DNA of 64,000 nt, from contig NZ_CP074102.1 in the NCBI RefSeq assembly GCF_018310535.1, forward strand, positions 682,001-746,000, read 5' to 3'. Position 1 is the first letter of the stretch. Each line of letters starts with the position of its first letter. Source of the stretch: Streptomyces mirabilis. Lineage in GTDB: Bacteria; Actinomycetota; Actinomycetes; Streptomycetales; Streptomycetaceae. The notes beneath the pieces were generated by a model. The model worked only from the letters and a program-made list of their open reading frames with translations, had not been told where the DNA came from and ran no database searches. This document shows, piece by piece, positions 32,647 to 41,586 of the stretch. A program made the position numbers and the translations under genes.

Positions 32647-35600
32647 TCAACACGTCTGCCGGTAGGGCACGTCCGGAAGATATCTGCGCCACTCGGTCCG
32701 GGTGGCCCCGCCCCCCGCCCGGGCGCACACATCGTCCGCCGCACGTTCCGGCGTCAACTGCGCGGTACGCCAGGGCAGATGGGCCGTCGCGATGCGCAAC
32801 TCCCCATCGCCCGGGGTGAATCCGATCGCGAGGACGGGTCCGTCACCGGTCGGCAGGGTCGCTCCCGCCAGTCGCGGGGAGGCCGTCTCCCACACGCGGA
32901 CCGAGCCGTCGGCCCGGCTCGCGGCCAGCAGTGAACCGTCGGCCGAGAAAGCCAGGGCAGGCCGCTCGACGGTGGAGTCGGCGGCTGCCAGGACGGCGAT
33001 CCGGTGCTGCCCGCCTTCGTCCCACAGAGTGAGGCGCCCCTGAGTGTCGGCGGCGGCCAAGAAGCGTCCGTCGGGGCTGAAGACCGCGGTGCGCAGGAGA
33101 TCCTCACCCGCGAACCCCTTCCTGCGCCTGCCCGTCCCGACGTCGATCAGGGCCCCTTCGGCGGTCACGACCGTGCGCCCTGCCGGGTCGATCGCGATGG
33201 CGTCCTCGGTCCGCGTTCCGATGGTGCGGGAGCCGGGGTGCGGGCCCTGTCGTGTGACGCGGATCCCGTCGCGGGTGTTGACGGCGGTGTGCACTGTGCC
33301 GTCGGCGGCGACGGCACGGGCTCCATACCGTGGCGCGGATGCGGCCGGCTTCCCGTCGGCGTCGAACGCGGCCTCGGTCCGCTCCTTCTTCCGCCACGCC
33401 GGGCTGATGAGCCCATGCAGCGAGAGGGTGCGTACGACTCCTGCCTGGGAGCCTTCGCGGTAGCGCAACACGCCTTGACGCGGGTCGAGCCGGATGTCGG
33501 TGACGGCGGGCGTCTCGACGGGGAACGTGACGACCGGCCTGCGCGGCCCGCCGTCCGCCGGGGCCGGACCGTCCGTACGCCACAGGGCCAGGCCGGCCGA
33601 ACCCCAGGTGAGGACGTAGGCGCCCGTGGGGTCGAATGCCACCGCGTTGACGCCCTCGCCGGGCATCGGCAGCAGGGGACGCCCCCGGTCGGCATGGAAG
33701 TCCCAGGTGACGACGCCGTCCGTGGTTCCCGCGGCCAGCGCGCGGTTGTCGGGGGTGAAGGTCAACTCGTCCGACCGGCACAGCAGCCGCTGCGTCCGCG
33801 CGGGCGGATCGGTCGCGACCCGGCGCCGTTCGACGACGTCCCAGACGCGCAGTTGTTCACCGTCATGGGTGCACCAGGCCAGGAACCGGTCGTTCGGGCT
33901 CAGTACCGGCAGCGGTCCGTCCGGATCGCCCCCTGCGTACCGGAAGAGGACCCGCTCCCGTCGTACGTCCCACACCTCGACCGTGGCACGCTCGTCTCCG
34001 GCCTCGCGCCCCTCGCGCCGTACGACGAAGGTGCGTCCGCTCGGCCCGAACGCCCCGTCCGTGTCGGTCCAGGGTCCCGGCGCGATGCGGTGGCTCGCGC
34101 CGTTGGCCAGATTCCTGACCGTCGCGCCGTCGCGACCGCGGTACGCGATCCAGCGTGCGTCGGCGCTCACGTCGGTGATCCCCTCCGAGAGGCCGGGCAA
34201 CGCGACCTCACGCAGTTGCCGCTGACGGCTTACGTCCCACTGAACGGCCTTGCCCTGTACTACCGTTGTGAAGATCCGGCCGTCCGAGCCGAGCCAGTAC
34301 GGCGCGTTGAGGTCGCGGACCTGTGCGGGTTGGGTGAAGGCGGCCTGGTCGCTCTGGGCGGCGGCCGTCCGGACCGCCTCGCGGGTCTCGGGCAGGTCCG
34401 CGGTCCGCCAGGCCGCGAGCGCGAGACGCATCGCCGCGCGCGGATCCGTCGGCCGGAGCGTGTCCGCGAAGGCAGCGACCCGACGGGCCTCCGCCTCGTC
34501 CCGCTGCCGTGCGCTGACCCCGCTCTGCCGCCAGGCGGCCACACCGGCCACGACGGCGAGGCAGAGCAGCACGGCGAGAGACACGGTCAGAGTCCGCAGA
34601 CGGCGGGCCGCGCGGGCGGCGGCGTGACGACCCGACTCGTACGCCGTCACGCTCGCGCCCAGGAAGTTCCTCTCCAGCGGACTCAACTCGCCCTGTCCGG
34701 AACCGAATTCCTCCCGCGCCGCTGTCAAGCGCAGCCCGCGGTAGAGGGCCCCGGCGTCCCGGTCCAGCTGCTGCCAGGTGCGCGCCGCCTCGGTGAGCCT
34801 GCGATGCAGCCGCAGCCGTTCGCGGTCCTCGTCCACCCAGCCGCGCAGCCGGGGCCAGGCACTGATCAGGGCCTCGTGCGCGAGGTCGACGGTGTCGCCG
34901 TCGACCGTCAACAGGCGTGCTGCCACCAGCTGTTCGAGCACCCGTGCCGTGGTGTCGGCATCCCCCAGTTCGTCACGATGGACGGGCCGCCGGGTGTCCT
35001 CGGCCCCGTCACCGGGGTTCACCAGCCGCAGCAGCAGTGCCCGTACGGCAGCCGCCTCGACGGGGGTGCAGCGCGCGTACACCTCCTCGGCGGTGTGCGC
35101 GACGGCGCCCTGGACGCCGCCGATCGCCTCGTACGCGGCCAGCGAGAGGGTGCGGGCGCTGCGGCGCCGCCAGATCTCGCGCAGCGCGTGGGCCATCAGG
35201 GGCAGACCGCCCGGCTCGCCGGCCACGTCCGCCACGATGCGTGCGGTGAGGGCGCGTTCGACGACGACGCGCTGCGCGACGGCCGGCCGGACCACCGCCT
35301 CACGCAGCCGCTGCGGGGTCATCGTCCCGACGAGCAGGGTGGAATCCCGCAGCGCCTCGGCGAGCGGGCCGTGTTCGGCGCACCGCCCGTAGAAGTCGGC
35401 GCGAACCCCGATGATCACGCGGAGTCCGCTGGCCGGGTCCAACGCCGTGAGCAACCGCTCGATGAACAGAGCCCGTTCGCCGGGGTCGGCGCAGAGCGCG
35501 AAGAGCTCCTCGAACTGGTCGATGACGAGCAGGGTGTCGCCGGGCGCGTCGTACGGGACGAACAGCGCGCCATGGGTGCGGGCCGGGTGCGCGCCGGGGG

Positions 35601-36258
35601 TGAGGATGCGGATGGCGGCGGGGGCCGGACGGTGCGTGGCGGACAGCCGGGAGTCGGAGTCGGGCGGAGTGGGCTCGGTGGCCGTGGTCCCGAATGCGGC
35701 CACGGGGGACCTGCGTCGGCCGGGGAGCGACGCGCGCGTCCGCACCGCGGCGGCCGGCTCCGCTTCCCTCGCATCGGCCGCCGTGCGCAGCGCCGGTATC
35801 AGCCCCGCCCGTAAGAGGGACGACTTGCCGCTGCCCGAGGCGCCGACGACAGCCGACACCCGCCTGCGGCCGACGAGTCGCAGCAGTTCGGCGATCAGGT
35901 CGTCGCGGCCGTGGAATCGGTCCTGGTCGGCGGGCTCGAACCGGGCGAGTCCCGGGTACGGGCCCTCGGCGTCGTCCGGTGCGGGCGTGCCCGCCTCGTC
36001 CGCGAGCGCCGCGCGCCAGCGCCGCTCCCACATGGAGCTGTCCCCTCCGCACGCGCTGACGTACGCCAGGAGCACCGGCAGGGTCGGCAGCTTCTCGCCC
36101 GCCGCCGCGGCGGACAGTGTGGGCCCCGAGTAGCCCGCCCGGCGGGCCATCGCGCGATACGTCGGAGCGCCCGCCTCGTCGCGGAGCCCCCGCAGCTCGA
36201 AGGCGAACCGCGCCACCGCGCCCTGCGCCGGGTCCAACGGCTTCTCTCGGCGTCCCAC
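32647..36258 (-). CDS. HTH - nSTAND NTPase - TM - WD40 protein
   Basis: This is a 1203-residue protein from GTG 36258 (GGGGGGAG box upstream). Residues 10-75 form a helix-turn-helix-like region (TYRAMARRAGYSGPTLSAAAAGEKLP). Residues 95-500 form a STAND-type NTPase with a PGLARFEPADQDRFHGRDD entry, Walker A GASGSGKSS at 139-147, and Walker B TLLVIDQFEEL near 245. One membrane span (LTVSLAVLLCLAVVAGVAAW) lies at about 556-575, and a C-terminal set of about seven WD40-type repeats (residues 600-1203) follows. STAND NTPases act as switches triggered by ligands bound to the repeat domain; some are antiphage sensors, others regulators. No effector such as a nuclease is visible. It is divergent from a glycosyltransferase-like gene. 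Confidence 0.85.
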   Translation of the reverse strand: MGRREKPLDPAQGAVARFAFELRGLRDEAGAPTYRAMARRAGYSGPTLSAAAAGEKLPTLPVLLAYVSACGGDSSMWERRWRAALADEAGTPAPDDAEGPYPGLARFEPADQDRFHGRDDLIAELLRLVGRRRVSAVVGASGSGKSSLLRAGLIPALRTAADAREAEPAAAVRTRASLPGRRRSPVAAFGTTATEPTPPDSDSRLSATHRPAPAAIRILTPGAHPARTHGALFVPYDAPGDTLLVIDQFEELFALCADPGERALFIERLLTALDPASGLRVIIGVRADFYGRCAEHGPLAEALRDSTLLVGTMTPQRLREAVVRPAVAQRVVVERALTARIVADVAGEPGGLPLMAHALREIWRRRSARTLSLAAYEAIGGVQGAVAHTAEEVYARCTPVEAAAVRALLLRLVNPGDGAEDTRRPVHRDELGDADTTARVLEQLVAARLLTVDGDTVDLAHEALISAWPRLRGWVDEDRERLRLHRRLTEAARTWQQLDRDAGALYRGLRLTAAREEFGSGQGELSPLERNFLGASVTAYESGRHAAARAARRLRTLTVSLAVLLCLAVVAGVAAWRQSGVSARQRDEAEARRVAAFADTLRPTDPRAAMRLALAAWRTADLPETREAVRTAAAQSDQAAFTQPAQVRDLNAPYWLGSDGRIFTTVVQGKAVQWDVSRQRQLREVALPGLSEGITDVSADARWIAYRGRDGATVRNLANGASHRIAPGPWTDTDGAFGPSGRTFVVRREGREAGDERATVEVWDVRRERVLFRYAGGDPDGPLPVLSPNDRFLAWCTHDGEQLRVWDVVERRRVATDPPARTQRLLCRSDELTFTPDNRALAAGTTDGVVTWDFHADRGRPLLPMPGEGVNAVAFDPTGAYVLTWGSAGLALWRTDGPAPADGGPRRPVVTFPVETPAVTDIRLDPRQGVLRYREGSQAGVVRTLSLHGLISPAWRKKERTEAAFDADGKPAASAPRYGARAVAADGTVHTAVNTRDGIRVTRQGPHPGSRTIGTRTEDAIAIDPAGRTVVTAEGALIDVGTGRRRKGFAGEDLLRTAVFSPDGRFLAAADTQGRLTLWDEGGQHRIAVLAAADSTVERPALAFSADGSLLAASRADGSVRVWETASPRLAGATLPTGDGPVLAIGFTPGDGELRIATAHLPWRTAQLTPERAADDVCARAGGGATRTEWRRYLPDVPYRQTC

Positions 36259-36321
36259 CGGTGACTCCCCCCGTCCACGGCGGCCCGATCCGTCGGCACC
36301 GCTCCCCACCTGCATTGATAG

Positions 36322-37881
36322 GTGCCCCGCGACGGGGCTGCCCATCAATCGTCCGGCGGCTGGACTCGACGGTGCACGTCCTCGGGGCCCCGTCGGAGGG
36401 GACCGCGAGGCATCGACCACGCGCCGGAGTCAGCCATCGCCACCACACACACTTCCAGACCGCCGCTCGCCCCCGCACGGTTGCCGTCGCCCGCCCCGCG
36501 CACCCCACTGACGGTGTACGCCCCCGCCCTGCTCTCGCTCACCCTCGGACTGTGGGGCATACGGCGCGGCGGCACGATGTGGCGGGACGAGGCGGTGACC
36601 TACGACATGGCACGGCGGTCCCTGCCCGACCTGTGGTCCACGCTCGCCGGCGCCGACGCCGTACACGGCCTGTACTACCTGCTCATGCACCTGCTGTTCG
36701 AGGTCACCGGCGGGCTCGACCCGCTCCTGGTGCTCCGGCTCCCGTCGGTCCTCGCCACGGCCGCGGCGACGGGAACGCTGGCCCTCCTCGGACGCCGACT
36801 GGCCGGCCCCCGCGCGGGTCTCCTCGCGGGGGCCGTCTTCGCGCTGCTGCCACAGGTCCAGCGGTACGCGCAGGAGGGCCGGTCGTACGCGATCGTGTGC
36901 GCGCTGGTCGTGTGGGCGACGTATCTGCTGGTGCGGGCGGTGGCGAGCCGGGACGGCCGGACCTGGGTCGCCTACGGTGCGGTGCTGGTGGCGGCCGGGC
37001 TGCTGCACGAGTTCGCCGTACTGGCGCTCACCGCACACGCGGTCGCCGTGCCACGCGCCGCCCGCCGGGCCTGGGCCGGGGCGGCGGCGCCGCTCGCCGT
37101 CCTGAGTACGCGGCAGTCGGATCAGGTGTCGTGGATCGGCAGACCGGGCGCCGGAGCGCTCGCGGGGTTCGCGGGAACGGCCGCCGTCGCCCTGGTCTGC
37201 GCGGCGATGTGCCGGAACACCACTTCGCGCGTACTCCGGGGCGTGCGGCTGCCCGCCCTCGCGCTCGGGCTCCTCGTCCTGCCCGCCCTGCTGCTCCTGC
37301 TGGTCTCGCTCGTCACACCCCTGTACGTGGACCGCTATGTGCTCTACGGCCAGAGCGGCACCGCCCTGCTGACCGGCGCGGCGCTGGACCGGCTCACCCG
37401 GGCCCGGCGGACCCGCACGGCGGCTCTGGCCTGCGCGGGCATGGCCGTTCTCGCGCTGCTCCCCGTCACCCTGCAGCTGCGTGCACCGCAGAGCCGGGTC
37501 GACGACGTGGGCGCGATCGCCCGCGCCGTCGCCGAGGCCGGTGCGCCGGGTGACGGGGTCCTCTATCTGCCGGCGCGGCGCCGGGTGTGGTCCCTGCCCG
37601 ACCCCGGATCCGTGCGCGGGCTGCGCGATCTGGCCCTCGACCGTACACCCGCCGCCTCGCACACCCTGTACGGCAGCGAGGTTCCGGCACCGGTCATCCG
37701 CGCCCGCATGATCACGGCGACCCGTATCGTCGCCGTGAGCGATCCCGCGGGGCAGCCGCTCGACGCGACCCCGGGGGAGATCGTCAAACGGCGGGTCCTG
37801 GCCACGTACTTCGAGAAGTGCGGCACCCGCCGGGTCCAGGGCGCCCGGGTCACCGTGTACGCGCGCCCGGGCACGTGCTGA
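36322..37881 (+). CDS. polytopic membrane glycosyltransferase-like protein (GT39/ArnT-like)
   Basis: This is a protein of about 519 residues from GTG 36322; the N-terminal 60 residues are polar and the true start may be later (for example GTG 36514). It has roughly nine or ten membrane spans. After the first span it shows GGTMWRDEAVTYD, the acidic loop motif of GT-C enzymes that use polyprenyl-phosphate sugars (Asp/Glu pair), then PDLWSTLAGADAVHGLYYLLMHLLF and RYAQEGRSYAI. The C-terminal 130 residues are soluble. The likely role is sugar transfer to a protein or lipid outside the membrane. The start lies 64 bp from the divergent STAND gene. Confidence 0.75.
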   Translation: MPRDGAAHQSSGGWTRRCTSSGPRRRGPRGIDHAPESAIATTHTSRPPLAPARLPSPAPRTPLTVYAPALLSLTLGLWGIRRGGTMWRDEAVTYDMARRSLPDLWSTLAGADAVHGLYYLLMHLLFEVTGGLDPLLVLRLPSVLATAAATGTLALLGRRLAGPRAGLLAGAVFALLPQVQRYAQEGRSYAIVCALVVWATYLLVRAVASRDGRTWVAYGAVLVAAGLLHEFAVLALTAHAVAVPRAARRAWAGAAAPLAVLSTRQSDQVSWIGRPGAGALAGFAGTAAVALVCAAMCRNTTSRVLRGVRLPALALGLLVLPALLLLLVSLVTPLYVDRYVLYGQSGTALLTGAALDRLTRARRTRTAALACAGMAVLALLPVTLQLRAPQSRVDDVGAIARAVAEAGAPGDGVLYLPARRRVWSLPDPGSVRGLRDLALDRTPAASHTLYGSEVPAPVIRARMITATRIVAVSDPAGQPLDATPGEIVKRRVLATYFEKCGTRRVQGARVTVYARPGTC

Positions 37882-37891
37882 CCGGCCGGAA

Positions 37892-38788
37892 CTACTCCGG
37901 CTTCACCGCGACGTACATGGTGTGCGCCGTCAGCAGGAAGACGTCCGGCCGGTGGAACACGCTCACCTTGTCGTCCGGGTCGAGGAGACGGTCGAGGATG
38001 GCGAGGTCGTCCGCGTCGAGGCCGGGAGCGAGGGCGTCGCGGCGGTGGGTGAGAGAGGTGACGACGAAGGCGCGCGTCTCGTCCGAGACCGGGGCGGGGA
38101 GGTCGACGAGGAAGGTGCGGGTCGCCGTGTGGCGCAGGCCGACGGCGGCCATCAGAGCGGGCCAGTCCTCCGTCTCTCGCACCGCTCCGGGCAGCTCGTC
38201 CCGCATCCGGCCGAACCACTCGTCGTGGACCGCGTCGACGCGGGACTGAAGGCCGGGGCGGCCGATGCCGATCTCGCGCGGGAAGTAGCGCATGGGCAGG
38301 CCGCCTTCCATGAGGGCGAGGGTGCCGCCGGGCGCAAGGGCGCGCGCGAAACCGGCGAGCGCGGCGCGCTGGTCGCCCACGTGATGCAGGGACCTGCTCG
38401 CCCACAGAAGGTCGGCCGGATACTCCAACTCATCGAGTCCGCCGCCGAGTTCGGCCCGCAGGGTACTGAAGCGGTCGCCGACGCCGAGCCGGTCGGCGCG
38501 GGCGCGGGCCCGCTCCAGCAGGGGTTCCACCTCGTCCACGGCCACGACCCGCGCCGCGGGGAAGGCGTCCGCGAGAAAACAGGAGATGACACCGGGGCCG
38601 CTGCCCGCGTCCACGATCAGCCCGGTCCCGGACCGCTGATCCCGCAACCAGCCCGCCGCCTCGGTGTACTGGGGGCTGAAGAGCTCCGCCTCCTGCTCCA
38701 GCATGGGGATCATCCTGGCGAAGTCCATGTGGGTGTGGTCGTGAGCGTGCTGGGCGTTCTCCTGCTTGTGGTGGTGGTCGTGCGCCAT
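37892..38788 (-). CDS. SAM-dependent methyltransferase with His-rich N-terminus
   Basis: This is a 298-residue class I methyltransferase. The ATG at 38788 begins a 20-residue leader with eight His (AHDHHHKQE, HAHDHTH), a possible metal-binding tail. The SAM motif is VDAGSGPG at residues 59-66, followed by VVAVDEVEPLL and LLWASRSLHHVGD. The C-terminal half (LPMRYFPREIGIGRPGL) is a substrate cap of unknown specificity. Its 3' end faces the glycosyltransferase gene with a gap of 10 bp. It is divergent from the dioxygenase gene, with about 100 bp between. Confidence 0.82.
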   Translation of the reverse strand: MAHDHHHKQENAQHAHDHTHMDFARMIPMLEQEAELFSPQYTEAAGWLRDQRSGTGLIVDAGSGPGVISCFLADAFPAARVVAVDEVEPLLERARARADRLGVGDRFSTLRAELGGGLDELEYPADLLWASRSLHHVGDQRAALAGFARALAPGGTLALMEGGLPMRYFPREIGIGRPGLQSRVDAVHDEWFGRMRDELPGAVRETEDWPALMAAVGLRHTATRTFLVDLPAPVSDETRAFVVTSLTHRRDALAPGLDADDLAILDRLLDPDDKVSVFHRPDVFLLTAHTMYVAVKPE

Positions 38789-38891
38789 GGTGGTCCGCCT
38801 CTCGTCCGGGTGCGTACACAGCGTGCTCCTCGGCTCCCGGAGACGGCCAACGATGTTGCGCGAACAGCAAAAACAGCGGTCGGAAAATCTG

Positions 38892-39698
38892 ATGCGTCCG
38901 AAGCGGTCCGTCCCCGAGCATGGCCCCATGGACGACGAGATGGTGGAGCGGTTCCTCGAGGACGGGTTCGTGAAGATCGAGGGCGCCTTCCCGCCGCGCG
39001 TCGCCGAGAGCTGCGCCCGGCTGCTGTGGAAGGAGACGGGCTACGACCCGGACGACCCCGGCACCTGGAAGGATCCCGTGCACTGGGTGAGCAGCATGGC
39101 GCAGGGCCCCTTCGCCGCCGCGGCCAACTCCCCCGCCCTGCACCAGGCCTTCGATCTGCTGGTCGGCGAGAGACGCTGGGAGCCGCGTTATGCGCTGGGC
39201 AGCTTCCCGCTGCGGTTCCCGCACACGGAGGAGCCGGACGACGCGGGCTGGCACATCGAAGGGAGCTACCTCCCCGACGGCGAGACGCTCTACCACTCCA
39301 ATCTCCGCTCGCGGGGCCGGGCGCTGCTGATGCTCTTCCTGTTCAGCGAGGTGACCGAGGCCGACGCCCCGACCCGTATCAGGGTGGGCTCGCACCTCGA
39401 TGTGCCCCCGGTTCTGGAGCCGTACGGCGAGGCGGGCGCCTCGTTCCTCGAACTCGGCCCGAAGGTGGCCGAGGCCTCCGCGCACCGCCCGCTCGCCCAC
39501 GCCACCGGCCACCCCGGCGACGTATTTCTCTGCCACCCGTTCCTGGTGCACGCGGCACAGCCGCACCACGGCACGCGCCCTCGTTTCATGGCTCAGCCGC
39601 CGCTGTATCCGGCGGTGCCCTACGAGCTGGAGCGGGCGGACGGCGACTACTCGGCGGTGGAGTTCGCGATCCGCCGGGGGCTGGCCCAGGAGGCCTGA
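38892..39698 (+). CDS. phytanoyl-CoA dioxygenase (PhyH)-family protein
   Basis: This is about 268 residues from ATG 38892; ATG 38928 is an alternative, and neither has a strong ribosome binding site. It is a non-heme Fe(II)/2-oxoglutarate-dependent double-stranded beta-helix. The proximal metal motif reads GWHIEGSYL (His-x-Glu rather than the usual His-x-Asp), the distal His is in FLCHPFLVHAAQP, and the Arg in HGTRPRFMAQ fits 2-oxoglutarate binding. PhyH proteins hydroxylate or halogenate small molecules; the substrate is unknown. Together with the divergent methyltransferase it could form a small tailoring pair. Confidence 0.8.
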   Translation: MRPKRSVPEHGPMDDEMVERFLEDGFVKIEGAFPPRVAESCARLLWKETGYDPDDPGTWKDPVHWVSSMAQGPFAAAANSPALHQAFDLLVGERRWEPRYALGSFPLRFPHTEEPDDAGWHIEGSYLPDGETLYHSNLRSRGRALLMLFLFSEVTEADAPTRIRVGSHLDVPPVLEPYGEAGASFLELGPKVAEASAHRPLAHATGHPGDVFLCHPFLVHAAQPHHGTRPRFMAQPPLYPAVPYELERADGDYSAVEFAIRRGLAQEA

Positions 39699-39726
39699 CC
39701 CCCGGCGGATCACCAGGTCGGGCGCC

Positions 39727-41442
39727 CTACAGCGGCGGATACGCGTTCGTCATCAGCTGCTGGAACTGCGCCGAGAACCAGTGCCCCGACAGCGGGGCGT
39801 TCGGCAGCGCGCCGGACATGTTGTTGTTGTTCCGGGGGTTGCCCGTATACGTCGGGTCGCACATCCGGTCGAAGCCCTTGCCCTCGTCGTTGGCGATGGC
39901 GGAGCTGGAGCCGTCGGACTCACCCGGGGGCTTCATCCACACATAGGCGTCGATCCCGGTGGCCGGGGAGGCCTGCGGGCGCTCGCCGAGACCGGCACCG
40001 GCCTGGTTGCACCAGTTCCCGACGTGGATACGGCGGTCGTAGCGCCCGCCGTCGACGTAGGTGTCAACGCTGGTCGTCGCGCCGGGACCGGTGGGCCGGG
40101 CGGCGCCGCCCCAGCCGTTCCTGGAGGTGTCGATCAGCATGCCGATGCCGGAGTTGAAGCCGACCGACACGAGCTGGTTGCGGAAGGCCTGGGCGAAGGA
40201 CAGCTCGTCGACATAGCGGTTCCAGTCGACCCACTTGGACTGGCGGACGGAGGTGCCGTTCACCGTGTCGTTGATGGTGAAGTTGTTCTCCTTCAGGGCG
40301 CTGTAGTTCGCCGTGTTGGTGATGAACCCGGCGACGTCGTCGACCGTGGCGCCCTCGCTGGTGGCCGCCTGCTTGAACAGGGTGGCGGACGGGGCGAAGT
40401 TGTCGTCCCAGCCGATCCAGCCGTGGTGGCCGGCGTCCAGGTAGTTGTAGACGTTCGGGATCGCGCCGAGCTTGGCGAGCGCGTAGCCCACGCCCTTCAC
40501 GTAGTTGCCGTTGGCGAGCATCGTGTCGCACTGCGGGGTGGCGGTGGCCCGGCTGCCGGTGTTGGTGACGAGGTTCGGCAGCGAATCGATCTCGATGGTC
40601 GTGACGATCCGCAGCGAGGCGTATTTGCTGTCCGCGAGGATCGCCGCGATCGGGTCGATGAACTGCGTCTTGTACTTGTCGATCTCCGTCGGGCCGAGCT
40701 CTCCGTTGGAGGCGAGGGCCGCGCAGTCACGTCCGGGCAGATCGTAGACGACCAGCTGGACGACCTCTTCGCCGCTGCCCTTCTGCGCGAGCGCCGCGTC
40801 GAGGTGGGCGCGCAGGCCCATGCTGCCGCTCGCCCCGTTGATCGCGGCGATCCGGTCGAGCCAGACGCCGGTGGGCTGGTTGGAGATCCGGCTGCCGCCG
40901 GTCTCCGCCGCCGCCTTCGCGGACCACTCCGGGTTCACGTACACCTTGGCACCGGCGTACGGGTTGTCGACTCTCCCGGAGGGGTCACTGCCCCCTCCGC
41001 CGCCTCCGCCACCGCTGCCGTCGTCGACGTTGCAGGTCACCCCGTCGAGGGTGAAGGAGGTGGGCAGTGCGTTGGTGCCGCTGTAGGAGGCGTTGAAGCC
41101 GAAGCTGACCGAACCGCCGGTCGCCAGCGCCCCGTTGTAGGTCTCGTTGGCCGCGGTGACGGCGGTGCCGCTCTGGCTGATCTTCGCGTTCCAGCCCGAG
41201 GTCACCTTCTGGTTCCCGGCGTACGCCCACTTCACCGCCCAGGAGGTCTTGGCGGCGCTGTTGTTGGTGACCGTGACGGCGGCGGTGAAGCCGGTGTCCC
41301 ACTGGTTCTGCACCTTGTAGTCGACGGTGCAGGGGATGGCGGCGATCCCGGCGGGGTCCGCGGGAACGGCCGCCACGGCGGTGCCCGAGGCGCCGGCGAG
41401 CAGGACGAGCGCCCCTAAGAGCGCGGATTTGGTACGACTCAT
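39727..41442 (-). CDS. GH6 cellulase (cellobiohydrolase/endoglucanase) with CBM2
   Basis: This is a 571-residue secreted enzyme. A signal peptide (about 1-30) is followed by a CBM2 (about 35-135; CTVDYKVQNQWDTGFTAAVTVTN, SGWNAKISQSG), a Gly/Ser linker, and a GH6 barrel (about 150-571; NPYAGAKVYVNPEWSAKA, VVQLVVYDLPGRDCAALASNGEL with the general-acid region, IVTTIEIDSLPNLVTN, DAGHHGWIGWDDN, YVWMKPPGESDGSS, DRMCDP). GH6 enzymes invert at the nonreducing end and release cellobiose. It follows the GH5 gene in the same direction, 124 bp downstream across a tandem-repeat region. ATG 41442 starts the signal peptide. Confidence 0.93.
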   Translation of the reverse strand: MSRTKSALLGALVLLAGASGTAVAAVPADPAGIAAIPCTVDYKVQNQWDTGFTAAVTVTNNSAAKTSWAVKWAYAGNQKVTSGWNAKISQSGTAVTAANETYNGALATGGSVSFGFNASYSGTNALPTSFTLDGVTCNVDDGSGGGGGGGGSDPSGRVDNPYAGAKVYVNPEWSAKAAAETGGSRISNQPTGVWLDRIAAINGASGSMGLRAHLDAALAQKGSGEEVVQLVVYDLPGRDCAALASNGELGPTEIDKYKTQFIDPIAAILADSKYASLRIVTTIEIDSLPNLVTNTGSRATATPQCDTMLANGNYVKGVGYALAKLGAIPNVYNYLDAGHHGWIGWDDNFAPSATLFKQAATSEGATVDDVAGFITNTANYSALKENNFTINDTVNGTSVRQSKWVDWNRYVDELSFAQAFRNQLVSVGFNSGIGMLIDTSRNGWGGAARPTGPGATTSVDTYVDGGRYDRRIHVGNWCNQAGAGLGERPQASPATGIDAYVWMKPPGESDGSSSAIANDEGKGFDRMCDPTYTGNPRNNNNMSGALPNAPLSGHWFSAQFQQLMTNAYPPL

Positions 41443-41488
41443 GAGTGCGGGTTCCCATCTCTTCTTGTGCGGGTGTCCGTTGACTTCT

Positions 41489-41586
41489 TGCGCGGGTGTG
41501 CGTCTGATTCCTGCGCGGGTGTGCGTCTGATTCCTGCGCGGGTCATCCGTTGAGGGCGCGCACCGGTCATCCGTTGAGGGCGCGCA
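41489..41586. repeat. short tandem duplications between GH5 and GH6 genes
   Basis: The 23-mer at 41489-41511 (TGCGCGGGTGTGCG and so on) is repeated exactly at 41512-41534. Then the 22-mer at 41541-41562 (GGTCATCCGTTGAGGGCGCG and two more bases) is repeated at 41565-41586, where it forms the 3' end and stop of the GH5 gene. The result looks like two slippage duplications. Confidence 0.85.

Noticed and set aside
33004..35814. 936-residue plus-strand open frame
   Set aside because: It lies entirely antisense to the STAND/WD40 gene, whose frame has clear domains. Long antisense frames are expected from GC-biased third positions.
41489..41586. CRISPR array
   Set aside because: The repeats are adjacent duplications with no spacers of constant length, and there are no cas genes in the window.
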